Positions 19,845 through 28,562 of a stretch of DNA of 64,000 nucleotides are shown here, one piece after another. This DNA comes from Rhodothermus marinus. GTDB taxonomy: Bacteria > Bacteroidota > Rhodothermia > Rhodothermales > Rhodothermaceae. The stretch lies in assembly GCF_009936275.1 (NCBI RefSeq), contig NZ_AP019797.1, forward strand, positions 2,649,890 to 2,713,889. Reading direction: 5' to 3'. The notes under the pieces were generated by a model. The model saw only the letters and a program-made list of their open reading frames with translations, searched no databases and was not told the origin of the DNA. The translations under genes and the position numbers were made by a program. Every line of letters starts with the position of its first letter. Position 1 is the first letter of the stretch.

Positions 19845-22127
19845 ATGCGCAACGTTCGCTTTACGCTGCTTCTGATTTTCGGACTTTCGCTGTCGGCGCG
19901 GGCGCAGGCGGTGTTGACCGGCCAGGTGCTCGACGCCGAGACGCGCACGCCGCTTCCCGGCGCGCACGTGCTGATCGACAGCACCGCCCACGCCACCGTT
20001 ACCAACGCGGCAGGTCTGTTCACGCTGCACCTGTCGCCCGGCCGCTACACGGTCTCGGTGCGGTTTGTCGGATACGAGACGACGCGGCGACCGGTCGAGC
20101 TGGTGGCGGGCGATACCGTGTTTGTGCCGATCCTGCTTCGGCCCGTCAGTTTCGAGCTGGAAGGCATTCAGGTGACGGCCCTGCGGCCGGACCTCTCGCC
20201 CACGGCGCAGCTTCAGGAGGCTGCCGTGCGCGAGGCTAATCCGCGGGATGCCGGCGAGCTGCTCCGGGCGCTTCCGGGTCTGGCGGCCGTGCGACGCGGG
20301 CCGCTCGGGCTCGACCCGGTCGTCCGTGGCCTTAGGGAGACCGAGGTGGGCGTCTATCTGGACGGCTCGCGGCTCTTCCCGGCCGGCCCGGCCCGCATGG
20401 ACTCGCCCATGAGCCACTTCGACCCCACGGTCATCCAGTCGATGGAGGTGGTCAAAGGGCCCTATGCGCTGACCTGGGGTGCCGGTAACCTGAGCGCCAT
20501 CCGCGTCGAGACGCGCGGCCTCCGCACGCTCGCGCCCGGACGCATGCAGGGGCGCCTGCACGCCGGTTACGACACGAACCTGAACGCCTTCGAAAACGGG
20601 CTGCAGCTCGGCTACCGACAGGGCGCCTTCGGCCTGCTGGCGCAAACGGCCTGGCGGCAGGGCGCCGACTACCGGGCCGGCGACGGCTCGACGGTTCCGG
20701 CCGACTTCCGCTCGCGCGAGGTGCGGGTGAAGCTCGGCTACCTGCCACGGCCCGACGTCCGGTTCGTCGTAGCCGCCGGCTACCAGGCCCAGCGCGATCT
20801 GGACTACCCCGGCCTTATCCTGAACGCCGACTACTTCGACGCCTACACGCTCTCGGCCAGCTTTCAGCGCACGTTCTCCGAGGGCCCCGTGCGCGGGTTG
20901 GACGTACAGGCTTATTACAACGCCGTCGATCACGGCATGGACAACGACGGCAAGCCGACGGCCGAACCCAACCCCGATCGCATGCCGCCCTTCGCCCTCG
21001 ACGTGCAGATCAATTCGGGGATCGACGTCGTCGGCGGGCGGCTGGCGCTCAGCCTGGCGCCCGGCTTTGCCGACGAACTGGAAATCGGCGCCGATGGCTA
21101 CCACACCTATCGAAACGCCATGCGATGGATTCGCCGGCGCGACACGGGCATGCTGCTTTTCGAGGACCTGGTCTGGCCGAAAGCACGCATCACGGACGTC
21201 GGTCTGTTCGCCCGCCTGGCCCACAGCCCGGCCGCCCGCTGGCAGGTGGCTGCCACGGCCCGGCTCGACCTGGTGGATGCGCGCGCCGACACGGCCAGTG
21301 CTTTCTTCCTCGAAAACGTCTCCACCGACCTGACGGCCCGCGAGGCCAACCTGAGCGGGGCGCTGACGGTGAACTGGCTGCCCCATCCGCGCTGGAGCGT
21401 GGCCGTCGGCGTGGGCTCGGCCGTACGCACGGCCGACGCCACCGAGCGCTACTCGGACCGGCTGCCGTCGAGCAAGGCCCAGATGAGCGCCGAATTCGTC
21501 GGCAACCCGGCGCTCCGGCCCGAGCGCAGTACGCAGGCCGACCTCTGGCTGGAAACCGCCCATCCGGGCTGGAGCCTGTCGCTGAATCTGTTTGCCCGCC
21601 GTCTCGACCACTACATCACCATCGAGCCTACCGACCTGCCCAAACGGTTGCCGCTGAGCCCGCCCACCGTCTTTCGCTACGTGAACGGCACGGCTACCTT
21701 CTACGGCGGCGAGGCCACGCTGGCCGTGCGGCTACCCTACGCGCTGACGCTCACCACCACGGGCAGCTACCTGTGGGGGCAGGACGAGACGCGCGACGAG
21801 CCCGCCTTTGGCGTGGCACCCCCTCGCGTGGACATCGGCCTGCGCTACGAGCCGTCCGCCCGCTTCTTCGCCGAGGCCACCCTGCACCGGGTAGCCCGCC
21901 AGGATCGCGTGGCCACCAGCCGCGGCGAAGTACCCACCGACGGCTACACCACGCTGGACCTGAAGGCAGGCCTCCGGGTGCTCCGGCAGGGACGGCTTCA
22001 GTTCGGCGTGCAGAACCTGACCGACGTGGCCTACGCCGACCATCTGAACGCGAAAAATCCCTTCACCGGCCAGCGCATTCCGGAGCCCGGCCGCGTGCTT
22101 TTCCTCGATCTGACGCTGGCGTTCTGA
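19845..22127 (+). CDS. TonB-dependent outer-membrane receptor (OprC-like)
   Basis: A 760-residue receptor. Signal peptide FTLLLIFGLSLSARAQA; a carboxypeptidase-regulatory-like domain (VLTGQVLDAETRTPLPGAHV to about residue 110), typical of Bacteroidota receptors; a plug domain (about 115-230) including MDSPMSHFDPTVIQSMEVVK and GPYALTWGAGNLSA; and a barrel ending in a final aromatic strand (VLFLDLTLAF). The MDSP...VVKGP plug stretch resembles OprC/NosA-type copper receptors. Together with the metal-binding-like protein upstream this suggests metal uptake, which is inference. GGAGGATG precedes the start. Confidence 0.87.
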   Translation: MRNVRFTLLLIFGLSLSARAQAVLTGQVLDAETRTPLPGAHVLIDSTAHATVTNAAGLFTLHLSPGRYTVSVRFVGYETTRRPVELVAGDTVFVPILLRPVSFELEGIQVTALRPDLSPTAQLQEAAVREANPRDAGELLRALPGLAAVRRGPLGLDPVVRGLRETEVGVYLDGSRLFPAGPARMDSPMSHFDPTVIQSMEVVKGPYALTWGAGNLSAIRVETRGLRTLAPGRMQGRLHAGYDTNLNAFENGLQLGYRQGAFGLLAQTAWRQGADYRAGDGSTVPADFRSREVRVKLGYLPRPDVRFVVAAGYQAQRDLDYPGLILNADYFDAYTLSASFQRTFSEGPVRGLDVQAYYNAVDHGMDNDGKPTAEPNPDRMPPFALDVQINSGIDVVGGRLALSLAPGFADELEIGADGYHTYRNAMRWIRRRDTGMLLFEDLVWPKARITDVGLFARLAHSPAARWQVAATARLDLVDARADTASAFFLENVSTDLTAREANLSGALTVNWLPHPRWSVAVGVGSAVRTADATERYSDRLPSSKAQMSAEFVGNPALRPERSTQADLWLETAHPGWSLSLNLFARRLDHYITIEPTDLPKRLPLSPPTVFRYVNGTATFYGGEATLAVRLPYALTLTTTGSYLWGQDETRDEPAFGVAPPRVDIGLRYEPSARFFAEATLHRVARQDRVATSRGEVPTDGYTTLDLKAGLRVLRQGRLQFGVQNLTDVAYADHLNAKNPFTGQRIPEPGRVLFLDLTLAF

Positions 22128-22438
22128 TCGAACCCGGCACCAAACGCATTCACGAAGGGCCCCGCCGGAAAAGTGGCGGGGCCTTTTGTTTTGTGCGCTT
22201 CCGGCGCAGTGCCGACCCTCATTTTGTCGGTCCCCTTTTGCCCGTCTTTGACCATGGGCATGCATTGCATGATGGCACAATATCCCATGGGCCGCGTAGG
22301 GGAAGACACAGCGGTCTGGCGAAAATGCTGTCATTTGCCTGATAAGGGCATACCGCAGTGTTTTCGGCCTGAGGAAGGAGCTGTCCCCGATAGCCGGAAA
22401 TTGTATCAGACGGAAAAGCCCGTTTCGGTTACCGGTAG
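22128..22438. other. 311-base intergenic stretch between receptor and lipoprotein genes
   Basis: It contains the receptor's intrinsic terminator (22156-22193) and then about 245 bases in which I see no convincing gene, RNA or repeat. Short frames on both strands lack ribosome sites and run antisense into the flanking genes. Confidence 0.6.
22156..22193 (+). terminator. Intrinsic terminator after the TonB receptor gene
   Basis: Stem GGCCCCGCC (22158-22166) / GGCGGGGCC (22175-22183), 8-base loop, followed by TTTTGTTTTG. Confidence 0.88.
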
Positions 22439-22948
22439 CTACAGTTCGCTTTCGTCGCGCCAGCGGCGCAGTCGCCAGGGCGAGAGCGTATCGGGGCGCA
22501 CCAGCAGAAAGTTGACGTTGCCGCTGCTCCGAAACAGGCTCCCCTGTTCCAGCGTGACCAGCAGATTGAACGAGCGCACTACGCGGGCCTGCCGGCCGTT
22601 GTCGAAGACTTCCTGCAGCAGCACCTGATTCCACTGCAGTTGAATGGCACTGGTGGCCAGAAACAGTCGCCGCGTGGCCTCCAGCTCCTGCGAAAACCCC
22701 CACTGGCGCTCGACCTGCGCATCGTAGTCGTAGAAGACGAACACGAAGGCCGAGTCGATCAACGGCTCGTACAGGCTGATGTCACGCAACTCGTAGGCGG
22801 CTTTGAAATTCTGGAAAAAGCCTTCGATCGTGCGTGGATCGCCCATGAGCACGGCGAACGGATCGCCCTCCTCCAGCGCGGGCGCGAACGGATTGCACCC
22901 GCCGAGCCCGATCAGCAGCAGTCCGACCAGCAGGAATCGCCGGGCCAT
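22439..22948 (-). CDS. Lipoprotein of unknown function
   Basis: A 169-residue lipoprotein. The signal sequence FLLVGLLLIGLGGC ends in a lipobox (LGGC), so the mature N-terminal Cys would be lipidated. The mature part (NPFAPALEEGDPFAVLMGDP, then an SnoaL/NTF2-like-looking helix-strand succession with YELRDISLYEPLIDSAFVFV) resembles small NTF2-like fold proteins, but this is only a visual impression. ATG 22948 has GAAGG 5 bases upstream; a GTG four codons earlier is the alternative. It is divergent from the SDR gene. Confidence 0.72.
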   Translation of the reverse strand: MARRFLLVGLLLIGLGGCNPFAPALEEGDPFAVLMGDPRTIEGFFQNFKAAYELRDISLYEPLIDSAFVFVFYDYDAQVERQWGFSQELEATRRLFLATSAIQLQWNQVLLQEVFDNGRQARVVRSFNLLVTLEQGSLFRSSGNVNFLLVRPDTLSPWRLRRWRDESEL

Positions 22949-23048
22949 GGTTGCCTTCACTTTTCAGAAAAGTACGACACCGACGGCTGGAGAAAAAGCC
23001 CGCGCGCTTGTAGATTGCGCCGACACGCAACCCGAAACGTGACCGATC

Positions 23049-23819
23049 ATGGCGCTGGAGATCGATCTGAGCGGGCGCGTGGCGCTCGTGACGGGCGCCA
23101 GCCGGGGTATCGGCCGGGCACTGGCCGAGGGGCTGGCGCAGGCCGGCGCGACGGTGGCCGTGCACTACCACCGAAACCGCGAGGCGGCCGAAGCGCTGGC
23201 CGCCCGCCTGGGCCACGGCGCCCGTGCCTTCGGGGCCGATCTGGCCGACGTGGCCGCCTGCCATCGCCTGTTCGACGACGTGCTGGCCGCCTACGGCCGC
23301 CTGGACGTGCTCGTCAACAATGCCGGCGTGGCGATCGGGGCTGAACTGGACGCGTCCGTCGAGACCTGGCAGGACGCCTGGGAGCGCACGATGGCCGTCA
23401 ACCTCCGAGCGCCGGAGCTGCTCTGCCGCCTGGCCATTCAGCAGTTTCTGAAGCAGGGCGGCGGCCGCATTATCAACATCGCCTCGCGGGCAGCCTTCCG
23501 GGGCGACACGCCCGAATACATGGCCTACGCCGCCTCCAAAGGCGGTCTGGTGGCGCTGACGCGCTCGATCGCCCGAAGCCCGAAGCTGGGCCGCGCCGGC
23601 ATCCGCGCCTTCGTGGTGGCCCCTGGCTTCACGCGCACCGACATGGCGCAGGACTTCATCGACCGCTACGGCCCCGAAATTGCCCTGGGCGACATTGCGC
23701 TGGAGCGGCTGACCGAGCCCGAAGATCTGGCGCCCATCGTGGTGCTACTGGCCAGCGGACTGGCCGACCACGCCACCGGCTGCACGATCGACGTGAACGC
23801 CGGCAGTTACGTCCACTGA
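23049..23819 (+). CDS. Short-chain dehydrogenase/reductase (FabG-like)
   Basis: A 256-residue classical SDR. The cofactor motif TGASRGIGRALAEG is near residues 15-28, with NNAGVAIGAE, the catalytic Ser in INIASRAAF, and Tyr/Lys in YMAYAASKGG (YxxxK). It ends in a typical GCTIDVNAGSYVH. It would be an NAD(P)H-dependent 3-oxoacyl-ACP reductase or another alcohol dehydrogenase; the genuine FabG assignment is not certain. It lies 15 bases upstream of the thioesterase gene, suggesting a shared acyl-metabolism operon. Confidence 0.85.
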   Translation: MALEIDLSGRVALVTGASRGIGRALAEGLAQAGATVAVHYHRNREAAEALAARLGHGARAFGADLADVAACHRLFDDVLAAYGRLDVLVNNAGVAIGAELDASVETWQDAWERTMAVNLRAPELLCRLAIQQFLKQGGGRIINIASRAAFRGDTPEYMAYAASKGGLVALTRSIARSPKLGRAGIRAFVVAPGFTRTDMAQDFIDRYGPEIALGDIALERLTEPEDLAPIVVLLASGLADHATGCTIDVNAGSYVH

Positions 23820-23834
23820 AGTGCTTTGCCTGCC

Positions 23835-24701
23835 ATGAGCGAACCGGTCGATCACCTGCTGCACCTGCTGAATCTGGAACGCATCGAAGAGAACATCTTC
23901 CGCGGACCGAGCCGCGACATCGGGAGCCCCACCGTGTTCGGGGGTCAGGTGCTCGGCCAGGCCCTGCGGGCGGCCGCCTACACGGTACCGCCCGAACGCC
24001 GGGCGCATTCGCTCCACGCCTATTTCATCCTGCCCGGCGACCCGAACGCCCCCATCGTCTATCTGGTCGAGCGGCTGCGCGACGGACGGAGCTTCACCAC
24101 GCGCCGCGTGACGGCCATTCAGCACGGCCGCCCGATTTTCAACCTGTCCGCTTCGTTTCAGATCGAAGAGCCCGGCGTGGAACACCAGGATCCCATGCCC
24201 GAGGTGCCCCCGCCGGAAGAGTTGATCTCCGAAGCCGAGCTGCGGCGCCGGCTCGCCGAGCAGGTGCCCGAAGTGCTCCGGCCGTTTCTGCTGCACGAAC
24301 GCCCCATCGAGATCCGTCCGGTCGAGCCCGTCAACCTGCTGTTTCCCGAAAAGCGTCCACCGCGGCGCCATGCCTGGATCCGCGCGGCCGGCCGGCTTCC
24401 CGACAAAGACCTTGCACTGCATCAGAGCGTGCTCGCCTACGCGTCGGATTTCGGGCTCATGGGCACGGCCATGCTGCCGCACGGCCTGTCGTTCCTGCAA
24501 CCGCACGTGCAGGCCGCCAGCCTGGATCATGCCATGTGGTTCTACCGGCCGTTCCGCGCCGACGAATGGCTGCTGTTCGCCATGGAAAGCCCGGTGGCGG
24601 CCCACGCCCGGGGACTGAACCGCGGCCTGTTCTTCCGACGCGACGGCACGCTCGTGGCCGCCGTCGTCCAGGAAGGCCTCATGCGCATCCGGTCGGATTG
24701 A
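23835..24701 (+). CDS. tesB: Acyl-CoA thioesterase II (TesB)
   Basis: A 288-residue double-hotdog thioesterase. First domain: FRGPSRDIGSPTVFGGQVLGQ and the HSLHAYFILPGDPNAPIVY stretch. Second domain: ASDFGLMGTAMLPHG and LDHAMWFYRPFRADEWLLF, which carries the catalytic Asp of the TesB family, and a C-terminal VVQEGLMR with the conserved Gln. It hydrolyses acyl-CoA to fatty acid and CoA. A TTG three codons upstream is in frame, but ATG 23835 gives the normal length. Confidence 0.92.
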   Translation: MSEPVDHLLHLLNLERIEENIFRGPSRDIGSPTVFGGQVLGQALRAAAYTVPPERRAHSLHAYFILPGDPNAPIVYLVERLRDGRSFTTRRVTAIQHGRPIFNLSASFQIEEPGVEHQDPMPEVPPPEELISEAELRRRLAEQVPEVLRPFLLHERPIEIRPVEPVNLLFPEKRPPRRHAWIRAAGRLPDKDLALHQSVLAYASDFGLMGTAMLPHGLSFLQPHVQAASLDHAMWFYRPFRADEWLLFAMESPVAAHARGLNRGLFFRRDGTLVAAVVQEGLMRIRSD

Positions 24702-24717
24702 GCAAATCTTTTCGGAA

Positions 24718-24936
24718 ATGGAATTCTCCTTCCCTGGACCAATCACCGAGTTTCAACTGTCGGAGCATGCTCGCCTTGAAATGGAGCGGCGCGGCATCTC
24801 TAAGACAGAGATTGCCCGAGTGCTTACCGCCCCTGAACAGGTGATCCCGGTACGCCCGTTTCGTATGGTCTATCAGACAAGGTTTGTTCGTGGGGAGCCT
24901 CCACGGACCTATTTGTTTGCTCAGAGTTTTTGTTGA
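24718..24936 (+). CDS. DUF4258 (RelE-superfamily-like) protein, C-terminus frameshifted
   Basis: A 72-residue frame with the DUF4258 beginning ITEFQLSEHARLEMERRGIS followed by KTEIARVLTAPEQVI, as in RelE-like toxin folds. The frame ends prematurely at 24936. In the +1 frame from 24917 to 25009 the expected end continues as LLRVFVDVDQKPPVVVTAYW and then TSKVKKKYWK, the usual DUF4258 C-terminus. A single extra base near 24912-24918 would explain this. The restored stop lies 4 bases before the DUF2283 gene, the usual partner. It is either a disabled gene, a sequencing error, or a recoded one. Confidence 0.7.
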   Translation: MEFSFPGPITEFQLSEHARLEMERRGISKTEIARVLTAPEQVIPVRPFRMVYQTRFVRGEPPRTYLFAQSFC

Positions 24937-25009
24937 TGTGGATCAAAAACCGCCAGTTGTTGTGACAGCGTACTGGACCAGTAAGGTGAAAAAAAAATAC
25001 TGGAAATGA
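24917..25009 (+). other. Orphan C-terminal reading frame of the DUF4258 gene
   Basis: Thirty codons in the +1 frame relative to the DUF4258 start encode the missing last strands and basic tail (ending KVKKKYWK and a TGA at 25007-25009). There is no start codon or ribosome site of its own, so it is the separated tail of the preceding gene. Confidence 0.7.
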
Positions 25010-25013
25010 TACC

Positions 25014-25217
25014 ATGAACATCATCTACGACCGCCAGACCGACACGCTGACGATCGTTTTCACCGAAGCGACCGTGGCCGAAAGCGACGAAGCCGCACCG
25101 GGCGTCATCCTGGACTTTGATGCAGCCGGCAATCTGGTGGCCCTGGAGCTGCTGAACGCTTCCCGACGGGTCACCCATCCCCAACAGGTTACCCTGCAGG
25201 TCACACCAACGCCGTAG
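25014..25217 (+). CDS. DUF2283 family protein
   Basis: A 67-residue protein matching DUF2283: MNIIYDRQTDTLTIVFTEA, then ESDEAAPGVILDFDAAGNLV and ALELLNASRR. Families DUF4258 and DUF2283 are often adjacent and have been suggested as a toxin-antitoxin-like pair; the role is unproven. It begins 4 bases after the restored stop of the DUF4258 gene and ends 2 bases from the convergent recG stop. Confidence 0.85.
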   Translation: MNIIYDRQTDTLTIVFTEATVAESDEAAPGVILDFDAAGNLVALELLNASRRVTHPQQVTLQVTPTP

Positions 25218-25219
25218 CT

Positions 25220-27322
25220 TCAACCCACCCGCGCAAAACCCAGCGAGCGCGTGGCGTAGAAGCGGTCGTAGTAGGCGCGGAGCATGGCGTGCTCGGGCGC
25301 CTCAAGGCTGGGGTCGCGACGGATCAGCTCGAAGGCGGCCTCACGCGCTTTGATCAGGATCGGCTGGTCCTGGGTGATGTCGGCGATCTTCAGATCCGGC
25401 AGTCCGCTCTGGCGCGTGCCGAAAAAGTCGCCCGCCCCGCGTAGCTTCAGATCCATCTCGCTGATCTTGAAGCCGTCGTCCGTCTCGGCCATCACCCGGA
25501 GACGTTCTTCGGCTTCGGCCGTGCGCCGGTGGTCCACCATCAGGATGCAGTAGCTCTGCTCGGCCCCGCGCCCGACCCGTCCCCGGAGCTGGTGCAGCTG
25601 GCTCAGCCCGAACCGCTCGGCGTGCTCGATGATCATCACCGTTGCGTTTGGCACATCGACCCCCACCTCGATCACCGTTGTGGCCACCAGGATGTCGGTC
25701 TCACCGTTTTTGAACCGCTCCATGGCCTCCTCCTTCTCGTAGGGCAGCATGCGGCCATGGATCAGGTCCACGCGGTAGGGCCGAAACAGCTCCTTGAGCC
25801 GTCGGTAGCCGTTCTCGGCGTCCTGGAGGTCCATTTTTTCGCTCTCCTCGACGAGCGGATAGACCACATAGGCCTGACGTCCCTGGCGGAGTTGTTCGCG
25901 GAGAAAGGCGTACACCTCGCCCCGGCGTTTTTCGGAGCGGATCCATGTGATGACGGGTTTGCGTCCGGCCGGCCGCTCGTCGATGATCGACACGTCCAGG
26001 TCGCCGTAGAGCGTCATGGCCAGCGAACGCGGGATCGGCGTGGCCGTCATGAGCAGCATGTGCGGGTTCTCGCCCTTGTTGAACAGCTCGGCCCGCTGCA
26101 CCACGCCGAAGCGGTGCTGCTCGTCCACGATGGCCAGTCCCAGCCGATGGAACTGCACGGTCTCCTGAATCACCGCGTGCGTGCCCACGGCCACGTGCGC
26201 CCGACCTTCGGCCAGATCGGCCAGAATTTCTTCACGAAGCGACTTGCGTTGCCCGCCCAGCAGCAGCCGCACCTCGACGCCCAGCGGCTCCAGGTAGCGG
26301 CGCATGTTCGCGTAGTGCTGCTCGGCCAGGATTTCGGTGGGCACCATGAAGGCGCTCTGGTAGCCGTTGTCCACCGCGTGCAGGATGGCCGCCATGGCGA
26401 CCACGGTCTTGCCGCTCCCCACGTCGCCCTGGATGAGCCGGTTCATCTGCAGGCCCGAGGTGGTGTCGCGGATGATGTCCTCCAGAGCCCGCTTCTGGGC
26501 GTTTGTCAGCTCGAAGGGAAGGATTTCATTCAGGAAGCAATGAAACCGCTCGCCGGGCGGTCCGAAGCGGGGTCCGGCCACGGCCTGGCGGATCTGCTTC
26601 GTGCGTGCCAGCATGAGCTGGATGAAGAACAGCTCCTCGAACTTGAGCCGCTCACGGGCCTGGGCCAGCTCCGCCTGGCTCCGCGGGAAGTGCACGGCCC
26701 GAAGCGCCACGCGACCGTCCATCAGCCCGTAGCGCGTGCGGATCCATTCGGGAAGGATCTCCGGAAGCTTCAGCCCGTGCTGCTTGAAGAACGTGTACAG
26801 GATGCGTCGGAACGTGCGGCTGGTGAGCCCGACTTTTTCCAGCGCGGCACCGCCTGGATACAGAGCGATGATGCGGCCGGTGGCCAGCGCGGCCCCCTCG
26901 CCGTCGAGCCGATCGAAGTCCGGATGCGTCATCGAGAACGTGTAGCCGAAGCGCTGCACCTTACCATGAAAGGCCACCCGATCGCCCGGCTTGAAGGCCT
27001 TCGCCACCCAGTTCAGGCGGTTGAACCAGACGCACTTCAGGCGGCCGCCGCTCTCGTCCTCCAGGATCAGCTCGAACCGTTTGCGGCCTTTGCCCTCCAC
27101 CACACCCGCCACGCGCACGGTTCCGACCACCGTCACGGACCCCATGCGCTCGTCCAGCCGCCGAAGCGGCACGATTGTCGTGCGGTCCAGATAGCGCCGC
27201 GGGAAGTAATGCAGTAGATCCCGGACGGTGCGCACGCCCACACGGGCCAGCGCTTCGGCCCGACGGGGTCCCACGCCGGCCAGGTAGCGCACCTCGGTGG
27301 ACAGGATATTCAGATCGGCCAC
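25220..27322 (-). CDS. recG: ATP-dependent DNA helicase RecG
   Basis: A 700-residue full-length RecG. The N-terminal wedge/OB domain (RYLDRTTIVPLRRLDE to about 240) includes an HhH-like AGVGPRRAEALARVGVRTVR at the start. Helicase motif I is QGDVGSGKTVVAMAA, motif II is DEQHRFG, motif III TATPIPRSLAMT, and motif VI QLHQLRGRVGRG. It remodels stalled replication forks and Holliday junctions. Monocistronic as far as visible. Confidence 0.96.
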   Translation of the reverse strand: MADLNILSTEVRYLAGVGPRRAEALARVGVRTVRDLLHYFPRRYLDRTTIVPLRRLDERMGSVTVVGTVRVAGVVEGKGRKRFELILEDESGGRLKCVWFNRLNWVAKAFKPGDRVAFHGKVQRFGYTFSMTHPDFDRLDGEGAALATGRIIALYPGGAALEKVGLTSRTFRRILYTFFKQHGLKLPEILPEWIRTRYGLMDGRVALRAVHFPRSQAELAQARERLKFEELFFIQLMLARTKQIRQAVAGPRFGPPGERFHCFLNEILPFELTNAQKRALEDIIRDTTSGLQMNRLIQGDVGSGKTVVAMAAILHAVDNGYQSAFMVPTEILAEQHYANMRRYLEPLGVEVRLLLGGQRKSLREEILADLAEGRAHVAVGTHAVIQETVQFHRLGLAIVDEQHRFGVVQRAELFNKGENPHMLLMTATPIPRSLAMTLYGDLDVSIIDERPAGRKPVITWIRSEKRRGEVYAFLREQLRQGRQAYVVYPLVEESEKMDLQDAENGYRRLKELFRPYRVDLIHGRMLPYEKEEAMERFKNGETDILVATTVIEVGVDVPNATVMIIEHAERFGLSQLHQLRGRVGRGAEQSYCILMVDHRRTAEAEERLRVMAETDDGFKISEMDLKLRGAGDFFGTRQSGLPDLKIADITQDQPILIKAREAAFELIRRDPSLEAPEHAMLRAYYDRFYATRSLGFARVG

Positions 27323-27475
27323 GATCCCGTCTTGCTTTTACACCGCTTAATTTAACGCTTGTAGCGCCTTTCCGCTTGACCACGTGGCGTATTCACACAC
27401 TTCCGGCAACTTACGTAGCAGGCTCCCGTAGGCTTTGCTTATCCATTGACCAATATGACCAAAAAGAGACACCCC

Positions 27476-27880
27476 ATGAGCAAACTTTATCTACTACTGG
27501 CCGCCTGGCTGCTGGTCGGCCTCCCGACCACCGCGCGTGCCGATCCGGCCCCGACGCCCAACGACACCACAGAGACGCCCTGCCAGACCTACATGGTCCT
27601 GATGGCCCTCAACGCACCGGATGCCCATCTGCAACGATGGGGACTTGAACAGGCCCTCGATCTGGCCCGATGGCGCCACGATACGGCGCCGACGACCCGG
27701 CTCTTCAACGCCGTGGTTCGCCTCTACGAGCAATCGGTAGGTGACCGCCGCGTTCTGGCCCTGGCCGCGCTGCTCAGCTTCGACGCCGACGAAGCCCGCG
27801 CCTACGTACACGGCCATGCCACCAAGTCGGAACAGCAGGAGGCCCGTGACCGCTGGTTGAAAGAACTCAACGGGCAATGA
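27476..27880 (+). CDS. Secreted helical protein, paralogue of the next gene
   Basis: A 134-residue protein. Signal peptide LYLLLAAWLLVGLPTTARA, then a helical, repeat-like mature domain (LQRWGLEQALDLARWRHDTA, LFNAVVRLYEQ, RRVLALAALLSFDADEARAY). The helix-pair rhythm is reminiscent of HEAT-like repeats, but no family is recognised. An ATG seven codons upstream is also in frame. The downstream locus (27992-28428) is a frameshifted paralogue, so this is a small tandem duplication. Confidence 0.65.
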   Translation: MSKLYLLLAAWLLVGLPTTARADPAPTPNDTTETPCQTYMVLMALNAPDAHLQRWGLEQALDLARWRHDTAPTTRLFNAVVRLYEQSVGDRRVLALAALLSFDADEARAYVHGHATKSEQQEARDRWLKELNGQ

Positions 27881-27991
27881 AAAATTCTGTCTACAAAAAG
27901 TACAACCTTTTGTGTAGCCACCTGCAGACCTTGAAAGATCCAGCTTGTGCGGTGGGTCTCCGGTATTTTTCTCACTAAACGGAGACGTATT

Positions 27992-28428
27992 ATGTGGAAA
28001 CGCTTATCTGGACCCGCGCTGATCTTCCTGATCGGCACCTTCACGCTAACTGCAACAACCGTGGCCCAGGACCGCTTTGCGGACAACGACCCGGACTGGT
28101 GGCACCGCGTGGCCATTCAGGCTGTGGCAACGTCGGCAGCGCCGACATGGAAGTTCAACGCATGGGCCTCGAGAACCTGATTTACCTTATGGTTTTCTAT
28201 CGAGAACACCTACCTATGGACTACCTGCTGCCGGCGGTCATGACTGCCTATGACCAGGCCCCCAGCGAAGTTAACCGGACGCTGGCCTGTGCGGCTCTGA
28301 TCAGCATCGGGACGCCCACGGCCATCGCCTACCTGCATGACAACGGTACGCGACGGCAGGAGCAGCTGGCCCGTGTCGAACTGATTCGCGTATTGCAGGA
28401 CCAGCAAGCCCATGTCAATCGGTTCTGA
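27992..28428 (+). pseudogene. Frameshifted paralogue of the secreted helical protein
   Basis: GGAG 7 bases before ATG 27992 starts a frame with a signal peptide (GPALIFLIGTFTLTATTVAQ) and DRFADNDPDWWHRVAIQAV that stops at 28180. From about 28120 the -1 frame carries the expected continuation: GNVGSADMEVQRMGLENLIY, then LLPAVMTAYDQ and RTLACAALISIGTPTAIAYL, aligning with LQRWGLEQALDL, LFNAVVRLYEQ and RRVLALAALLSFDADEARAY in the gene just upstream. One missing base around 28119-28130 accounts for the break. Broken gene or sequencing error. Confidence 0.7.
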
Positions 28429-28513
28429 ATCCCGTAAACAATCGTTCCTGCAGGGGTATGGCATCGCCGTGCCCCTGTTTTTTTTGCTTGCACAACGGAA
28501 ACTCTCGCTGCAC

Positions 28514-28521
28514 AAGCGCTT
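28514..28521. promoter_or_regulatory. AAGCGCTT palindrome upstream of the peroxiredoxin gene
   Basis: CAAGCGCTTT, 42-49 bases before the peroxiredoxin ATG, in a 134-base intergenic gap. It shares its core with palindromes upstream of the dehydratase and gdhA genes. Significance unproven. Confidence 0.2.
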
Positions 28522-28562
28522 TTCTGAAAAGCGTTCCCCGGCAACCACCATTCCCTACCACC

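Noticed and set aside
22173-22628. A 151-codon plus-strand frame between the receptor and lipoprotein genes
   Set aside because: It runs antisense into the lipoprotein gene, has no ribosome site and shows no family features.
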